From Micractinium sp. NFX-FRZ (taxonomy: Eukaryota; Chlorophyta; Trebouxiophyceae; Chlorellales; Chlorellaceae), in the NCBI GenBank assembly GCA_029339195.1, contig JAPTJF010000398.1, positions 1-59,346 on the forward strand: a stretch of DNA of 59,346 nucleotides, written 5' to 3'. Made by a program: the position numbers and the translations under genes. This document shows, in pieces, positions 35,001-46,387 of this stretch; position 1 is the stretch's first letter, and each line of letters starts with the position of its first letter. The notes beneath the pieces were generated by a model that did not search any database, was not told where the DNA came from, and saw nothing but the letters and a program-made list of their open reading frames with translations.

Positions 35001-38000
35001 AGTGCATGTATGCGGAGGTGGGGTGAGGGGTTGCTCGTGCTGACTGGCCTGCAACGCAGTCCAGCCAGTTCTGACAAAGCACCTGCTCCCCGCCCCCTCT
35101 TGACTGGCCATTCAGGGCGGGAGGCGGCGCGCCGCGCGGGCCGCCCACTCACAGCCCAGCAGCTGGCCTGGGAGGCGGATGTGGTGAGCCCTCTCCACAG
35201 TCCAGCACGCTCGCTTTCCAAAGTGCACACAGCATCCCTGCCGTCCCTCGTAGCTTCTCCTCTAGCCGCTCTGTTGGCCTCCGTTGCCCGACTCTCTCTC
35301 CCCTCTCCCCTTCATCCTGAGCCTCGGCTCCCCTCCTTGCCCCTCCCCCGGCTGCCCCACCTGCTTCCCGCTGTCTTGTACAAAGGCACATGAGTTCCTG
35401 ATGTCTTCCTTCCGAATCTGTCTCCCTTCTTGTCAATCCAGGTGCTGACCACGATGGATACGATGAGCAGCGAGTGGAACGCGGCAGACCCCATCGCGTG
35501 CAGCCCGCTCATGCAGGTGTGCGGCCCGCCGCCGCCGCTGCTGCTGCTGCTGGTGGTGGCAGTGCTGCCGTTGTCGACTTGCTGGTGCAGTGGGAGCGCT
35601 GCTGGTTCTGCTCTGGGGTGCTGCTGCTGACACCACACTGCTGCTGCGGCCGCGGCCGCCACTGCCACTGCCCCTTGCGCTGCCGCTGCTTTGTGCCACC
35701 CCCTGCCTGCCAGCTTGCCTGCCAGCCCCTTTGCTCGCCCCGCCTGCCGCTCCCCAACCCAGCGCCTCTGCTCCTCCCTGGTCCCCTCTTCCCACGCTTC
35801 ACCCAACACCACACACCTCGGCCTGCCCTGGCCCCTGCACCCCTGCCCCCCCCGCAGGTGCACTGGCTGCGCGTGGTTGTGGACGAGGGGCACAAGGTGG
35901 GTGGCTCCACCATGACCAACAAGCTGCAGATGTCGATGGCGCTGCGGGCGGAGCGACGCTGGGTGATGACAGGTGTGTTGCACTCATTCCTTTGCTGGAA
36001 CCTCTGTGTTTTGCATTGAGAATGTGGCCGGGGCAGGGCGGAGCGCCGCTGGGTGGTGACGGGTGAGCTACACTCACTCCTTTCCCTGGAGACCTCCTCG
36101 CCCTTCGTTGAGAGTGGCTGGGGCGGGGCGGAGCGCCGCTGGGTGATGACGGGTGAGCAGAGTGCCACCGTCTGTCCCTACATACACAGAAGCGGCCTCT
36201 GTTTGGGAGCGCTGGTCGGGGCAGGGCGAAGCGCCGCTGGCTGGTGACAGTGTGGGGCAGTAGTGGGCAAGGCATTACGTGAGCAGCGCATTCCGCAGTG
36301 CGGCGTTGGGTGATGCTGGGCCACCTGGCGCAGCTTGCGGCAATTTGACAAGTTCAGCGTGCTTCACATTCAAGCCGCAGGCACCTTTCGGTGGGCTGAC
36401 CGACTGGCAGCCTGGTGCGTGTGCGCTCGTTCCTGTTGCCGCAGGCACCCCCACCCCGGCCACCGCCGACGCGGGTGTGGAGAACCTGCAGCCGCTGCTG
36501 GCCTTTTTGCGTCTGCAGCCCTATGGGACGGAGGAGGCCAGCTGGAACGCCGCCATCAAGGTGGGGACCGGGGGGGCGGGGGGCTGGACGGGCGGGGTGG
36601 GTGGGCGGGTGGGCGGGCGGAGGGTAAATGGGCAGGCAGCAGGGGAGGGCAGCAGGCGCGCCCGCTTGGGTCTCGTGTTCCTGGTGGCGGCGCCCTGCCT
36701 GCCAGCTCAGCCGCCATGCTGCCCTTTCACGACACAGCCATGATGTGGTGTACTGCCCGCTTGTTATCTAGACAGCCGATGCTGCGCCGGGAACTTTCCA
36801 GCAGCGCAGGGGGCAGGGCGGCTGCTGCAGCTACTGCCAGTGCCTGCCTTCCCTGCCGCCCTCCCATGCACGCACGCGTCCTTTCTGTTCCGCAAAAGTT
36901 GAAGCCCCCTTCCAGGCGTGCCAGGTGGTGGGGCGGCTGACATATCACTGCCCCTCTCCTGTCGCCTAACCGCCCTCCTCCCGTGTCCCTCCCTATCCCC
37001 AACACCCCCGCAGGCCCCCTTCCAGGCGCGGCAGGAGGCGGGGCGGCTGCGCCTGCTGGACCTGCTGCAGCGCATCATGATACGCGCCTCCAAGGCGGAG
37101 CTCATCGGCCTGGGCATCCCGCCGCTGCGCTTCCACGTGAGCGTGGCCTACTGCAGTGCATGCAGAGGGGTGGGGTTTGGGTTGGCAAAGGGTGCGGGGG
37201 GAGGGGGCGGGCGGGAGGGGGCAGGGCGTCCTGCTGCTGCGCTTCCTCTGGGACATGGCTTTCGGCCTGGAGTGGAGGCCTTTGCTTCATGAGCAGCTGC
37301 AGCTGCAGGGAAGGGCGCTGCCTGTGCCTGCCTCAACCTGCCCCTTGCCACTGCCCATCCCTCCCCCTCATCGACCCAACACCCGTCCCACCCCCCTGGC
37401 GTGCAGACCGAGCTGCTCGACTTTGCGCCCACCCACGCGCGCAGCTACAACCAATTCGTCGACATCCTGCGCTTCAACATGATGTCCTCGGACTGGTGAG
37501 CTTGTAACTACAACAACGTGCGTTGCCAACATGGTGTGCCTTGGCTGGTGGGCCACATTGTGCTCCCAACATGATGTCCTCGGACTGGTGAGCTTGTGAC
37601 TTGAACTTACGTGGCCAACATGTGGGCCACATTGTGCTCCTCGGACTACTGAGCGCATCGCTTGGCTTGGCCAGAGAACCAGCTCGGCAGGGGGGCCGGG
37701 CAGCGGTGGTGGGGTCCGGCGCTGCACGTTTTGACGCCGCCGTTTTGCTGACATGCCAACCCCTGCTGCAGGTATGACGACTCTCACCGCGAGAGCCTGC
37801 TGAACAAGCGCAACCGCGAGTTCCGGGACCGCACGTTCCACAACGTGCGCATGTCGGCCAACGTGGCAGGCAACTGCTCGCTGCAGGTGCGGCGGCAGGG
37901 CGTGTGTGTGTGCTCTGCAAGGCAAGTCAGGCCAGGCTGAAAGGGTTCAGGGCCCCCTGCAAGCCCTGGGTGGGGCCAACGTGGCGGGTGGGGTGTGGAA

Positions 38001-41000
38001 CCCACACACCTCCATATACCAACTCTGCATGTCCCAACATGGGGCAGCTTGGCAAGCAACTGCTCCTGACAGCTAGGCTTCGGGCGAAGCCATGTTGAGG
38101 TGCCCTGTTGCTTGCCTTAGCCTGCCCTCTCTCTCTTTTCATCTGCCCTTGCCCTCCCCGTTCCGGCTGCACAGCTTTCCATAACCCACGCCCTGCCAAC
38201 CAGTCAGGCGGGCCCCGAGCCCCTCAAACCCTGCTCATCCACTCCGCCTGCAGGTGCTCCCCAGCGACATGGAGGAGACGCTGCAGCTGCTGACGATGCG
38301 CCAGCTCAGCTCGCAGCGTGGGGAGCAGGCGCTGGTGCACCGCGGCGAGGCGGCGGCGCACATGCCGCCGCTGGCGCAGCTGCTGCAGTCGGCGGGGGAG
38401 CGGTGGCAGGAGCGGGCAGAGCAGATCGGGGGGTGCCTGCAGGAGGGCGGGGCGTGCGAGCTGTGCGGCAGCGAAGCGCGCGTGTTCATAGTCACCCCCT
38501 GCGCCCACATGCTGTGCATGGACTGCACCATCCAGGACAGGGAGCGGTGCAGGCACTGCCAGACGCCCTACGTCATGCAGGCAAGAGTGGGGAGGCCGAG
38601 CACCTGCCTGCCGGCTGGCCCTGCCTCGCCTGGCTTGCGCAGCACGTGTGCTGGGAAGCTAGCTGCTCACTTGCGTGCGCTTGCATGCGCCCGTGTTGAG
38701 ACGCCTCTGCCCCCTCTGATCCAAGCCTGCAACCAACACAGACCGGCCATCTGCAATTCCTGTCTCGACTCCGCTCTCACTCTGCCCCCCTCCCCTCCCA
38801 GCAGCCCGTGGACGACCCCGGCCGCAAGCCCGACAACCCAGACCCCAAGTGGCCGGTGCCGCTGGAACTGATTGAGTGGCAGCCCGCGTATGCGCAGAAG
38901 GGTGGGTGGGATGTGTGGGTTGGGCGCGCTGTGTCGTGAAGTTGTGTGCTGCGCAGCTGTGGTGTGTGTGCCCCTGGGATTGAGTGAGGTGGCAGCCCGC
39001 ACATGCGCAGAAGGGTGCATTTGGCGGCGACCTGTGCTGTGCTGTGCTGTGCTGGGCTGCGCTGTGTGTGTTGCTGTTGTAGCTGATCGTGTGGCAGTGC
39101 ACGTGTCAACACATTCCAGGCGGACTGAGTTTGGGGCACTGGGTGGCGGACAAGGAGGCAGAGGGCGAATGCAGGCAGGGGGCCGGTAACGCCCTCCGCT
39201 CCCGGCACGGCTCTAAACAGCGCGACACGCTCCCGCTCATGCTGTCCCGTACCGCTCACCCCACCCACCCCTCCTGCCACCCTCCCATCCTGCCCCCGCG
39301 CCGAGCCATGCGTTATGCCACTATTACTCCCAGACCAGCCAGGCATCCTGAAGCACAGGCACCTGCTCGCTCACTGTACGCCCCCCGCCCCTCCTCTGCA
39401 CCCCTTGTTGTGTCAGGCGCCAAGGGCATTTATGAGGGGCACTGGCAGGCGGAGTGGCGGTCCACCCAGTCCACAAAGTGCGTGCACCTGCTCAAGAGGC
39501 TGCGCGAGGTGGGCGCGGCGGTGCAGCCCGGCAGCGGCAGGCGGCCCACCACCCGGGCCATTGTGTACACGCAGGTGGGCGCAGCGTGGGCACAGCATGG
39601 GCACAGCATGGGCACAGCATGGGCACAGCATGGGTGGGCACAGCATGGGCACAGCATGGGCACAGCATGGGTGGGCGCAGCATGGGTGGGCACAGCATGG
39701 TACCTGACTGGTGCCCTTGGCTTCCTCAAATCCACGCCCTCAGGCTGTAATCTTCTTCTTCTTCTTCTTCACAGCATGGGCACAGCGTGGGCACAGCACC
39801 GCCTTGCGAAGGCTCCGCATGCCGCCCCTGTTCCCCGCTCCTCACACCCGCGTCCCCTTGTCCCCGCCCCGCATGCATGTGCCCGTCACCAACACTGTTG
39901 CCCCGCGCACCCGCACCCGGCCACTGCTTGAACGCACGTGGTGCTCGCAGAGGCCTACGTGCCTCGTGCGCGCCAATAAACCCAAGCAGTAAGCATTGTC
40001 ACCTGCTACTAGGATTAGGATGCTAACAATGTATTGCTTCTTCACCGCCCGCAATCCCAGTTCTGGGAGCACATGCTGCTGCTGGAGGCGTACCTGCGCC
40101 GGCACGGCGTGAAGCTGGCTGTGCTGCGCCACTCGGACAAGGCGGACGAGAAGAGCCGGCAGCTGTCGCTGTGAGTGAGGGGAGGCGCACGCATGCCGCG
40201 GCCACTGCTGCGGCTGTGTTGGTAGGGGTTTGGGTGTCTCGTGAACTTCATCGACTTGCTTGCAACTGCTCGATTGGTGAGTGTGTGCGAGGCCTGGCGC
40301 AGAAGTGTGCCCTAGGCATTTCCACCCTTTGGCTCTGGACCGCATGGCACAGCGATAGCCACCACCAATCCAATCCCACTTTTTCACGCCTGCCTGTCGG
40401 GTTGCAGCGTGTTGCGCTGGCTGTGCCCCCCCACCCACATCTCCCCAGCCACTCACGCTCCAGCCCCTTGCCTCCCCTCCCGCATGACATCAGGTTCAAG
40501 AAGGCCGAGCTGGGCTACGGGGTGCTGCTGATGGACCGGTCGGGGCAGGTTGGGCTGGACCTCAGGTAGAGGGGGGTTGGGGCAGGAGCACAACAACGGG
40601 TGGGCGACAGGTGGGAGGGGGGTTGATGCGTGTGGCGAAGGGTGCTGCTCATGGACTGCGCAGCGGCGGGTCGGGATGGACCTGAGGTGCAGGGGTGAGC
40701 AGGGCCAGTTCCGGATGCGGGCGGGCAGCGCCGGGCGTGGAGTGGACGACAGCAGAGGCGGTGCTCAGGGCAGGGCGGGCAGGTCGGGCCCACACACCCC
40801 GCCATGCAGTTTTGCTGACCAGTGCGACACAACATTGTGTTGCTGACCAGCACGACACGGCACTGTTTTGCCAACCATCCCGCTGCAGCTTTGCCTCCCA
40901 CGTCTTCCTGATGGAACCCATCCCCGACAAGGCGGTGCTGGAGCAGGTGGGGGTGTCCCTGCTGTGTGGGTGCCAGGTTGGCACGGGCTGGGGCGGGGTT

Positions 41001-43490
41001 GGTGTGGGCTGACGTGGCAGGCTGGCGCAGATGTGCAAGCCATTGCACGATGGCGCGCTCCAACCAGACGTGCTGTGAGCCCCGGTGGGGCGCCTTGCTC
41101 AGCCGTGCCGCGCTGGCAGCCTGCCAGGCGGGCTGCGTCCCTTCATCTGTATGCCCCCTCCTTACCATACTTCACATAAAGCCCCACCCCGCCCCTTGAC
41201 ACCCACCCACCCCGCCCGCTCGCTGCTGCAGGTGGTGGGGCGCGCGCACCGCATGGGCGCCAAGCACACCGTATACGTGGAAATTCTGGTCATGAGGGGC
41301 ACCGTGGAGGAGCGTTTGCTGGAGGGAGCAAGAGCATGGGGGTGGGCAGGAGGAGGGGTGATAGGAACAACGACGGCGGCGGCCGCGCCCGCAGCAGGCG
41401 AAGCAGCGGGCGGATCTGGGGGAGCGGCAGCAGGGGGGCAAGCCTCGGGCTCGGCAGAGGCAGCGGCAGGCGCCGCGCCAGCGGCCCCCGGGCGGCCGAG
41501 CAGCGAGGCGCAGCGTGCAGAGGAGCGGTGCCGGCTGCTGCGCGAGCTGCGGCCGGTGCCGGTGGGCAGCCTGGCAGATTTTGAGGATCTGCCCGGCGCA
41601 GAGGCCCCACAAGCGGACGCGGCCGCAGAGGAGCGGGGGGGGCAGCAGGCGCGGCAGCGGAACCAGCAAGTGCAGCTGGCAGCAGGCCAGACCGAGGAGC
41701 GACGGCAGCAGCAGCACGAGCCAGAAGCTGAGCAGGAGGAGGAGCAGGAGGTGGGGATGGATACGGGAGAAGACGAGGCAGCCGCCTCGTCAGCAGCGGC
41801 AGCGGCGGCAGGCAGCAAGGTGTCAGCCAGCGGCAGGCCTCTCACCTGGCCTGAGGTGGCGGCTCAGGGGCGGCGCCAGGCAGCAAATGCGCTTGCTGGC
41901 GCTCTACCCGGCGATGCCACCGACGGCTGCAGCCCCTGCACGGGGGCAGCAGCGCCAGTAGCAGCAGCGGCACCAGCCGGCAAGCCGCCGGCCAGGCAGC
42001 GCAGTGTGCGGTTTGCTGGGCTGGCTGATGCCGGCTCAGCGGGCAAGCCAGCTGCGGCTGCTGAGCTGGCGGCTGTGGCACCGATCCGTACATTCATGGC
42101 GCCAGAAGCAGCTGCTGTGAAGGCAGAGCCCTCTGAGCATCTGCCAGATGGTGCAGTGCCGACGGGCAGGGCAGCCGCCCGCATCTGTGACGCCGCCAGC
42201 ACTGCCGCAGCGGCAGCGCCAGAGGCAGCGGCTTGCGGCGGCTCCTCTGCCCTGGAAGGGGAACGCCTCTCCCGCAAGCGGCGCCGAACGGTGCGCTTTG
42301 CTGCCGATCTGACCGGGGACGGTGATGAGGGTGGCGAGGCAGCCGCAAGAGCAGCAGCGCCGCCGGCAGCAGGGCCTGCGCAGGCAGGGGACCAGGATGA
42401 CGCCCAACGCGATCCTGAAGCAGGCGCAGCTGCTGTTGGCAGCAAGCGCCCGCGAACCAGCCGCTGGTTGCGGCAAGCCCTGAGCGGGGCACAGCAGGCA
42501 GCAGCGGCCGAGCACAGAGTAGTGCCAGCAGCAGCGGCTACACCGGCAGCGGCCGGCGAGCCTGCAGCCGTTCCGGCAGCAGCAGCCGCCGAGCCTACTG
42601 CGGCTGCTGGCCCACCAGAGCAGTCAGTGACGCCGTTGCTGGCTGCTGGGTCTGGCCGGCAGCAGGATGCGGCACCTGCAGATGCAGAGGCAGCACCCTC
42701 TGTAGCGGCAGCCCGATCGGGAGCTGCTGCTGCTGCTGCTGCCGCCTCACAGGAGCAGCCAGGGACTCCGGTGCTGGCAGGTGAGGAGCAGCAGCACCAG
42801 CAGCAGCAGCCAGCATCACCTGCCCAGTGCAGGCAGCAGCAGCAGCAGCAGCAGGTAGCAGCAGGGTCTGACCGGCCGGGGGAGGCGGCGGTTTCGGCAG
42901 CGGCAGCAGTGCCGGCAGCAGCGGCGGCAGCACCATCGGCGGCGTTAGCACCTCCGGCAGCAATGCCGGCAGCGGCGCCACCGGCGGCGCAACCAGCAGC
43001 AGCACAACCGGCTGGCAAGGATCTGCTTGTGCTGCTGTGGGAGCAGAGCCAGGAGGAGGCGGCTCAGGCGGCAGGGCTGGACTGCACTCTGGTTGGGGCT
43101 TTCACGGGAGGTGAGCGGGCACCCCTGTGCAGTACAGTTGCCCTCGAGCGGTGCCCCTGGCCTGTCTGCAGGTTGCCCCTCAGGGGCGCCCTCGCCGGGG
43201 CGCGGAGTGATGTAATGGCCTCGCTGTGCAGCAGCTGTGCTGTTGCTCATCCTGTTGGGATCCCTGCTCACATGCCCCACCCCGGTTCTCTGCTCTTGTG
43301 AGAATACAAGCCACAAGACTCCCACACCACCTGCCACCCCCTCCATGCTGCAGCCTTTGTGGAGATGGGGTCCGCCCAGCAGCAGCAGCACTCGGCGCTG
43401 CTGCAGCTCATGCTGCGCTCACGGCAGCATGGGGCAGCTGCATCCCACATCCGCTCCTGCCTGCTGACGCGTGGCCTGCTGCCGCAGTAG
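29065..43490 (+). CDS. F-box / SNF2 helicase / CW-zinc-finger / RING protein (AT3G54460-like)
   Basis: Twenty-six exons: 29065-29204, 29321-29396 (both tentative), 29635-30044, 30235-30334, 30536-30676, 31114-31419, 31758-32279, 32513-32613, 32893-33081, 33430-34070, 34689-34829, 35116-35183, 35442-35516, 35858-35972, 36445-36560, 37014-37136, 37407-37495, 37772-37886, 38254-38580, 38802-38901, 39417-39574, 40061-40170, 40494-40565, 40889-40946, 41232-43110, 43354-43490. Total about 2,102 codons. Domains in order: F-box (LPEAVLQQVLSYLPGDSL), SNF2 motif I (DEPGLGKT), CW zinc finger (WAECDLCHKFRYLHPG then FVCSN...GC), Gln/Arg-Gly/acidic linker, motif Ia (TLVMVPLPIHIDHW), motif II DEGH, motif III (VMTGTPTP), RING (CELC...CAHMLCMDC...CRHC), helicase C (IVYTQFWEHMLLLE...LLMDRSGQVGLDL...VVGRAHRMG). 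A roughly 600-residue Ala/Gln tail ends in SHIRSCLLTRGLL. It is likely nuclear, combining chromatin remodelling with ubiquitin ligase activity. An in-frame TAG at 33821 must be spliced out or the gene is damaged. Confidence 0.85.
33789..33851 (+). other. Candidate 63-nt intron removing an in-frame TAG
   Basis: The helicase linker frame runs open on both sides of a TAG at 33821-33823, with the same acidic, low-complexity character before (SGSEAD) and after (STDGDGDEEASEDG). A GT (33789) and an AG (33851) bracket the stop. Removing the 63 nt keeps the frame, giving ...EAD-S-SGSSTDGD. It would be much shorter than other introns of the gene. The alternatives are a true stop, read-through or a sequence error. 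Confidence 0.4.
39575..39700 (+). repeat. 11-bp minisatellite (GGGCACAGCAT) in a helicase intron
   Basis: About ten copies of GGGCACAGCAT, some interrupted by an extra GGGT, start directly at the donor of intron 39575-40060 and resume briefly at about 39775-39805. The first unit overlaps the splice donor (CAG|GTGGGCGCAGCGT), so the array may have grown from the junction. Confidence 0.9.
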
Positions 43491-43561
43491 AGGAGCTGGA
43501 GTGCGCTGCCACCGACTGCTCAACGACTGGGGCGCTAGCTGCAACATCTGTATGTCCAGAA

Positions 43562-43566
43562 TGTAA
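43562..43566 (+). terminator. TGTAA polyadenylation signal of the helicase gene
   Basis: TGTAA lies 71 bp after the TAG stop in the context CCAGAATGTAAAG. In the downstream pseudogene copy the equivalent site reads CCAGAATGTGACC, so the signal is destroyed there. Confidence 0.6.
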
Positions 43567-43936
43567 AGTCCAATGTTGAGACTGGCACGCATGGCTGACC
43601 TTAAGTGGGGTACCCTGGTAGCTTGAGACGAGAGAGATGTGCTAAGCAGAAGCTGGCAAGGCAAGTTCTCTATGATAGCTAGGAGTTCAATACGAAGAGG
43701 GGCTCATCAAAAGCGCAAGCAACTAGACGGACTGCTGAGAAGGCTGTGCACGTACAAACGACTGATTGTGGAAGCAGCATGCTGGGGAAGGGTTGACGAG
43801 CAGTCAGGCGGAGGGAGAGTTGCGGGCATCACTAGAAGTACAGAGCAGTTTTTTGCTTATCGAGGACTCCGGCTATTCTCTAAAGAAAGGGGAAGATCAG
43901 ATGCCACTGAGCTGCCCACAGAGGTCCCGCCTAATT

Positions 43937-46080
43937 CTAAAAGTGGTCGGGAATGTTGGGCATCTCGGTATCAGTGAGGGAGCTGATCAGGTCACCCACC
44001 CTCCATGTGGCTGCCCCCCAGAACTCTGTGACCAGCAGGCGGGGGTTTGCTGCGCGCATGCGCGGCACGACACCAGCAGGGGATACCCAGGGCATCACAA
44101 GGTGCCTGAGGCTGTTCATGCGTAGCAGGATGTTGTCCACGTCAGCATCTGTCAGCACCAGGTCGAAGCTCAGAAGCTCCAGGCGGGTGAGCACGGTGCT
44201 ACTTGCCAGCGACGGGGGCAGAGCTTGAAGCTCATTGCTCTCAATCCTCAACGCCTGCAGGCCTGCATGAACAGAATGGGTGACACATGGTGGCTCGGCA
44301 GCTTCCCGCTTGGAGCTCGGTGACAAGCGTTTGTCCCACCGGCCAGTCAAGCTCTGCATATCAAGTGTCATAGCGTGCTGAGCAAACCATGCACGGCCAC
44401 CCTCATACCTGCGAGGTACGCCCCTCCAGGCAGGTCCTCAAGGCGGCACCTCAGAGCCAGCCTCTTCAGCTTTGGCAAACGGCCTAGGCTTGCCAGGAAC
44501 GCCTCAGAGAGAGGTGCAGGACCCTCGACACACAGCGAGACGTGTTGCAGGCCTTCCGCAAGCTCCATTAATGAGCATGCTGCCTGCCAGGGGACGAACG
44601 GCATATCTACACCAGGTTGATACCGGTCCCGGCAAAACCCCAGCTCCAGGCGGGTGGTTGCCGTCAGCTGCCTGCACCGCCAGTTGACGTCTTCTGGCCA
44701 GATGGGCCCGCTGATCTCAAGCGCTGACATCGGGATGCCAGACGGCAGCAGGCCATCAACCAGCGGTTGCAGTGCTCTGAGGTCATCCATCCCTCGCAGG
44801 CAAAGCGTGGGTCCCCCAGCACCTCCGTCTCCATCCAGCTTGCTGTTTGAGAATGATGTTGTGGGCCAGTACAGCGGCTCCGCTGAGCTGGACTTGATGC
44901 AGCACTGCCTCATGTGAACTCCCTCCACCTGCAGACAATGCAGGTGAGGGCTACTGTTACTACTGCAACCGTTTTGGGTACTGCGCTATCTGATGCCCGC
45001 CTTGAGTAGCCAGCTGTGCCCCGGCCCTACCTTCCAAACATGCGGTGCGCTGTAGAATTCGAAGCTGCCCAGGCAGCTGAAGCCGGGCGGACTGGGGAGC
45101 TGAATGAGGGTAGCTGCACCATAATCCCCCTCTGCCACCATCAAATGCTGAAGCTGCTTCAAGCGCGTCAGGCAGCGCAGGTCCGCAGCAGGAAAGCCGT
45201 CTAGTTCCAGGCACGTCAAGCCTGAAAGCTGGGTGAGCAGCTGTGCTGAAAGAGGGCAATCACTCAAGGTGAGGCTGCACAGCTGGGTGAGCAGCACCAG
45301 CGCCTGGGCTGCTGCTGCAGGCAGCCGGTCACGGCGGGCGACCTCTGCCGGGAGCAGGCCCTCCTCTAGCGCGAGCTGCTCTGCACCATACAGAGCTAGC
45401 GTTTGCAGCCGCGGGAATCCCGCCAGGGCTTGGACCGCACGCACAGCGTCTGTCAGCTCGAGGTCGAACCTGAGCGATGCCTCTGTCAGGCAGCTGGGGT
45501 GCAGCAGCGGCAGAAAGTCTGCCAGCTGCAGCCGCGCGGCAGGCTGCGCCGCGCCTGCCGCCTCACCCAGCAGCCTCCACTCCACGCTGCCGCTGAAGCA
45601 CTGCACGTGGGCGCCCACGCGCCGCAGCACTGCGTGCCTGCCGGCAAACTCAAACTCCTTCATCTCAGGAAGGATGGCAATCTGGTCCAAGTCCACCATG
45701 ACCTCGAAGCTCCTCCATAGGCTGGGCTCCGAGAAGAAAACGTTGTGCCAGCGCGTGGACACCAGCGTCAGGAAGCGCCTGAACGCAGTTGGGGCGGCAG
45801 GGCCCGCGTGTCAGGCGGTGCAGCGGCGTCTGCAGCAGTGTGCTGGGCGGCCGCCAATCAGGGCTTACGCCCTCCTGCTCCCATCCTTCCAAGCATGGCG
45901 CCTGTGATCGCAGGGGAACCGTGGACGCATCCCGAAGTGCTTCGCTGCAGCTGCGCGCAGCCTTGGAGGCACTCACCCCCGCTGTCGGCCTCCAGCCAGC
46001 GCCATGATGTGTCCCAGCAGCGAGTCAGGCAGCGCATGGATGGTGGTAGGCGTGGCGGGGAGGGGTGCTGGGGGAGACAT
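43937..46080 (-). CDS. F-box / leucine-rich-repeat-like protein
   Basis: Four minus-strand exons, 46080-45977, 45778-45031, 44928-44409 and 44262-43937, give 565 residues with phases 2, 0, 1 and GT-AG junctions. The first junction reconstructs a typical algal F-box: ALPDSLLGHIMALAGG, then FLTLVSTRWHNVFFSEPSLW. The rest is irregular leucine-rich repeats, for example LQTLALYGAEQLAL, LCSLTLSDCPLSA, LTCLELDGF, LKRLALRC and LRHLVMPW. Such proteins act as substrate receptors of SCF (Skp1-Cullin-F-box) ubiquitin ligases; the target is unknown. The gene sits between the helicase gene and its pseudogene copy, so it was either present before the duplication or trapped by it. The start at 46080 is the ATG of a Pro/Ala-rich leader just before the F-box. 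Confidence 0.75.
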
Positions 46081-46387
46081 GACTGGAGGTCGCTGGGTTG
46101 CTGCGAGAGGACGAGAGGATAACCTGATTTGCTGCTGTGGTCAGTGAGAGGGCGGATTGCCAGCAGCCGTGCATGTAGGCTTGGGAGCGCGCCAACCTGG
46201 CGCCGCTGCGCTGTGCCCGCATGGCGTGGCGCACCTTTTTCCACTCGTTACATATCCTTCCTTGAACAAAACAGACATGAAGGCAAAGCAACTTGAACTA
46301 TCCATGTGTTGCGGTGGCATCGCTGCACTGCCAGGGTACATTTTGCTGCAGTATGCAGAACATGCCACCCGAGCATGCGCATTGGCA
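46081..46387. other. Upstream region of the F-box/LRR gene
   Basis: About 300 bases between the minus-strand F-box/LRR start and the beginning of the helicase-derived duplication. No open frame of interest is seen; it should hold the promoter and leader of the minus-strand gene. Confidence 0.4.

Noticed and set aside
39575..39805. Minisatellite as a coding repeat (the frame reads AWAQHGHSMGT)
   Set aside because: It begins exactly at a splice donor in helicase intron 39575-40060, and the flanking exons connect across it.
41864..43018. 384-codon minus-strand Ala/Cys-rich frame opposite the helicase tail
   Set aside because: Antisense image of CAG/GCA repeats; the plus strand has a valid splice-connected frame.
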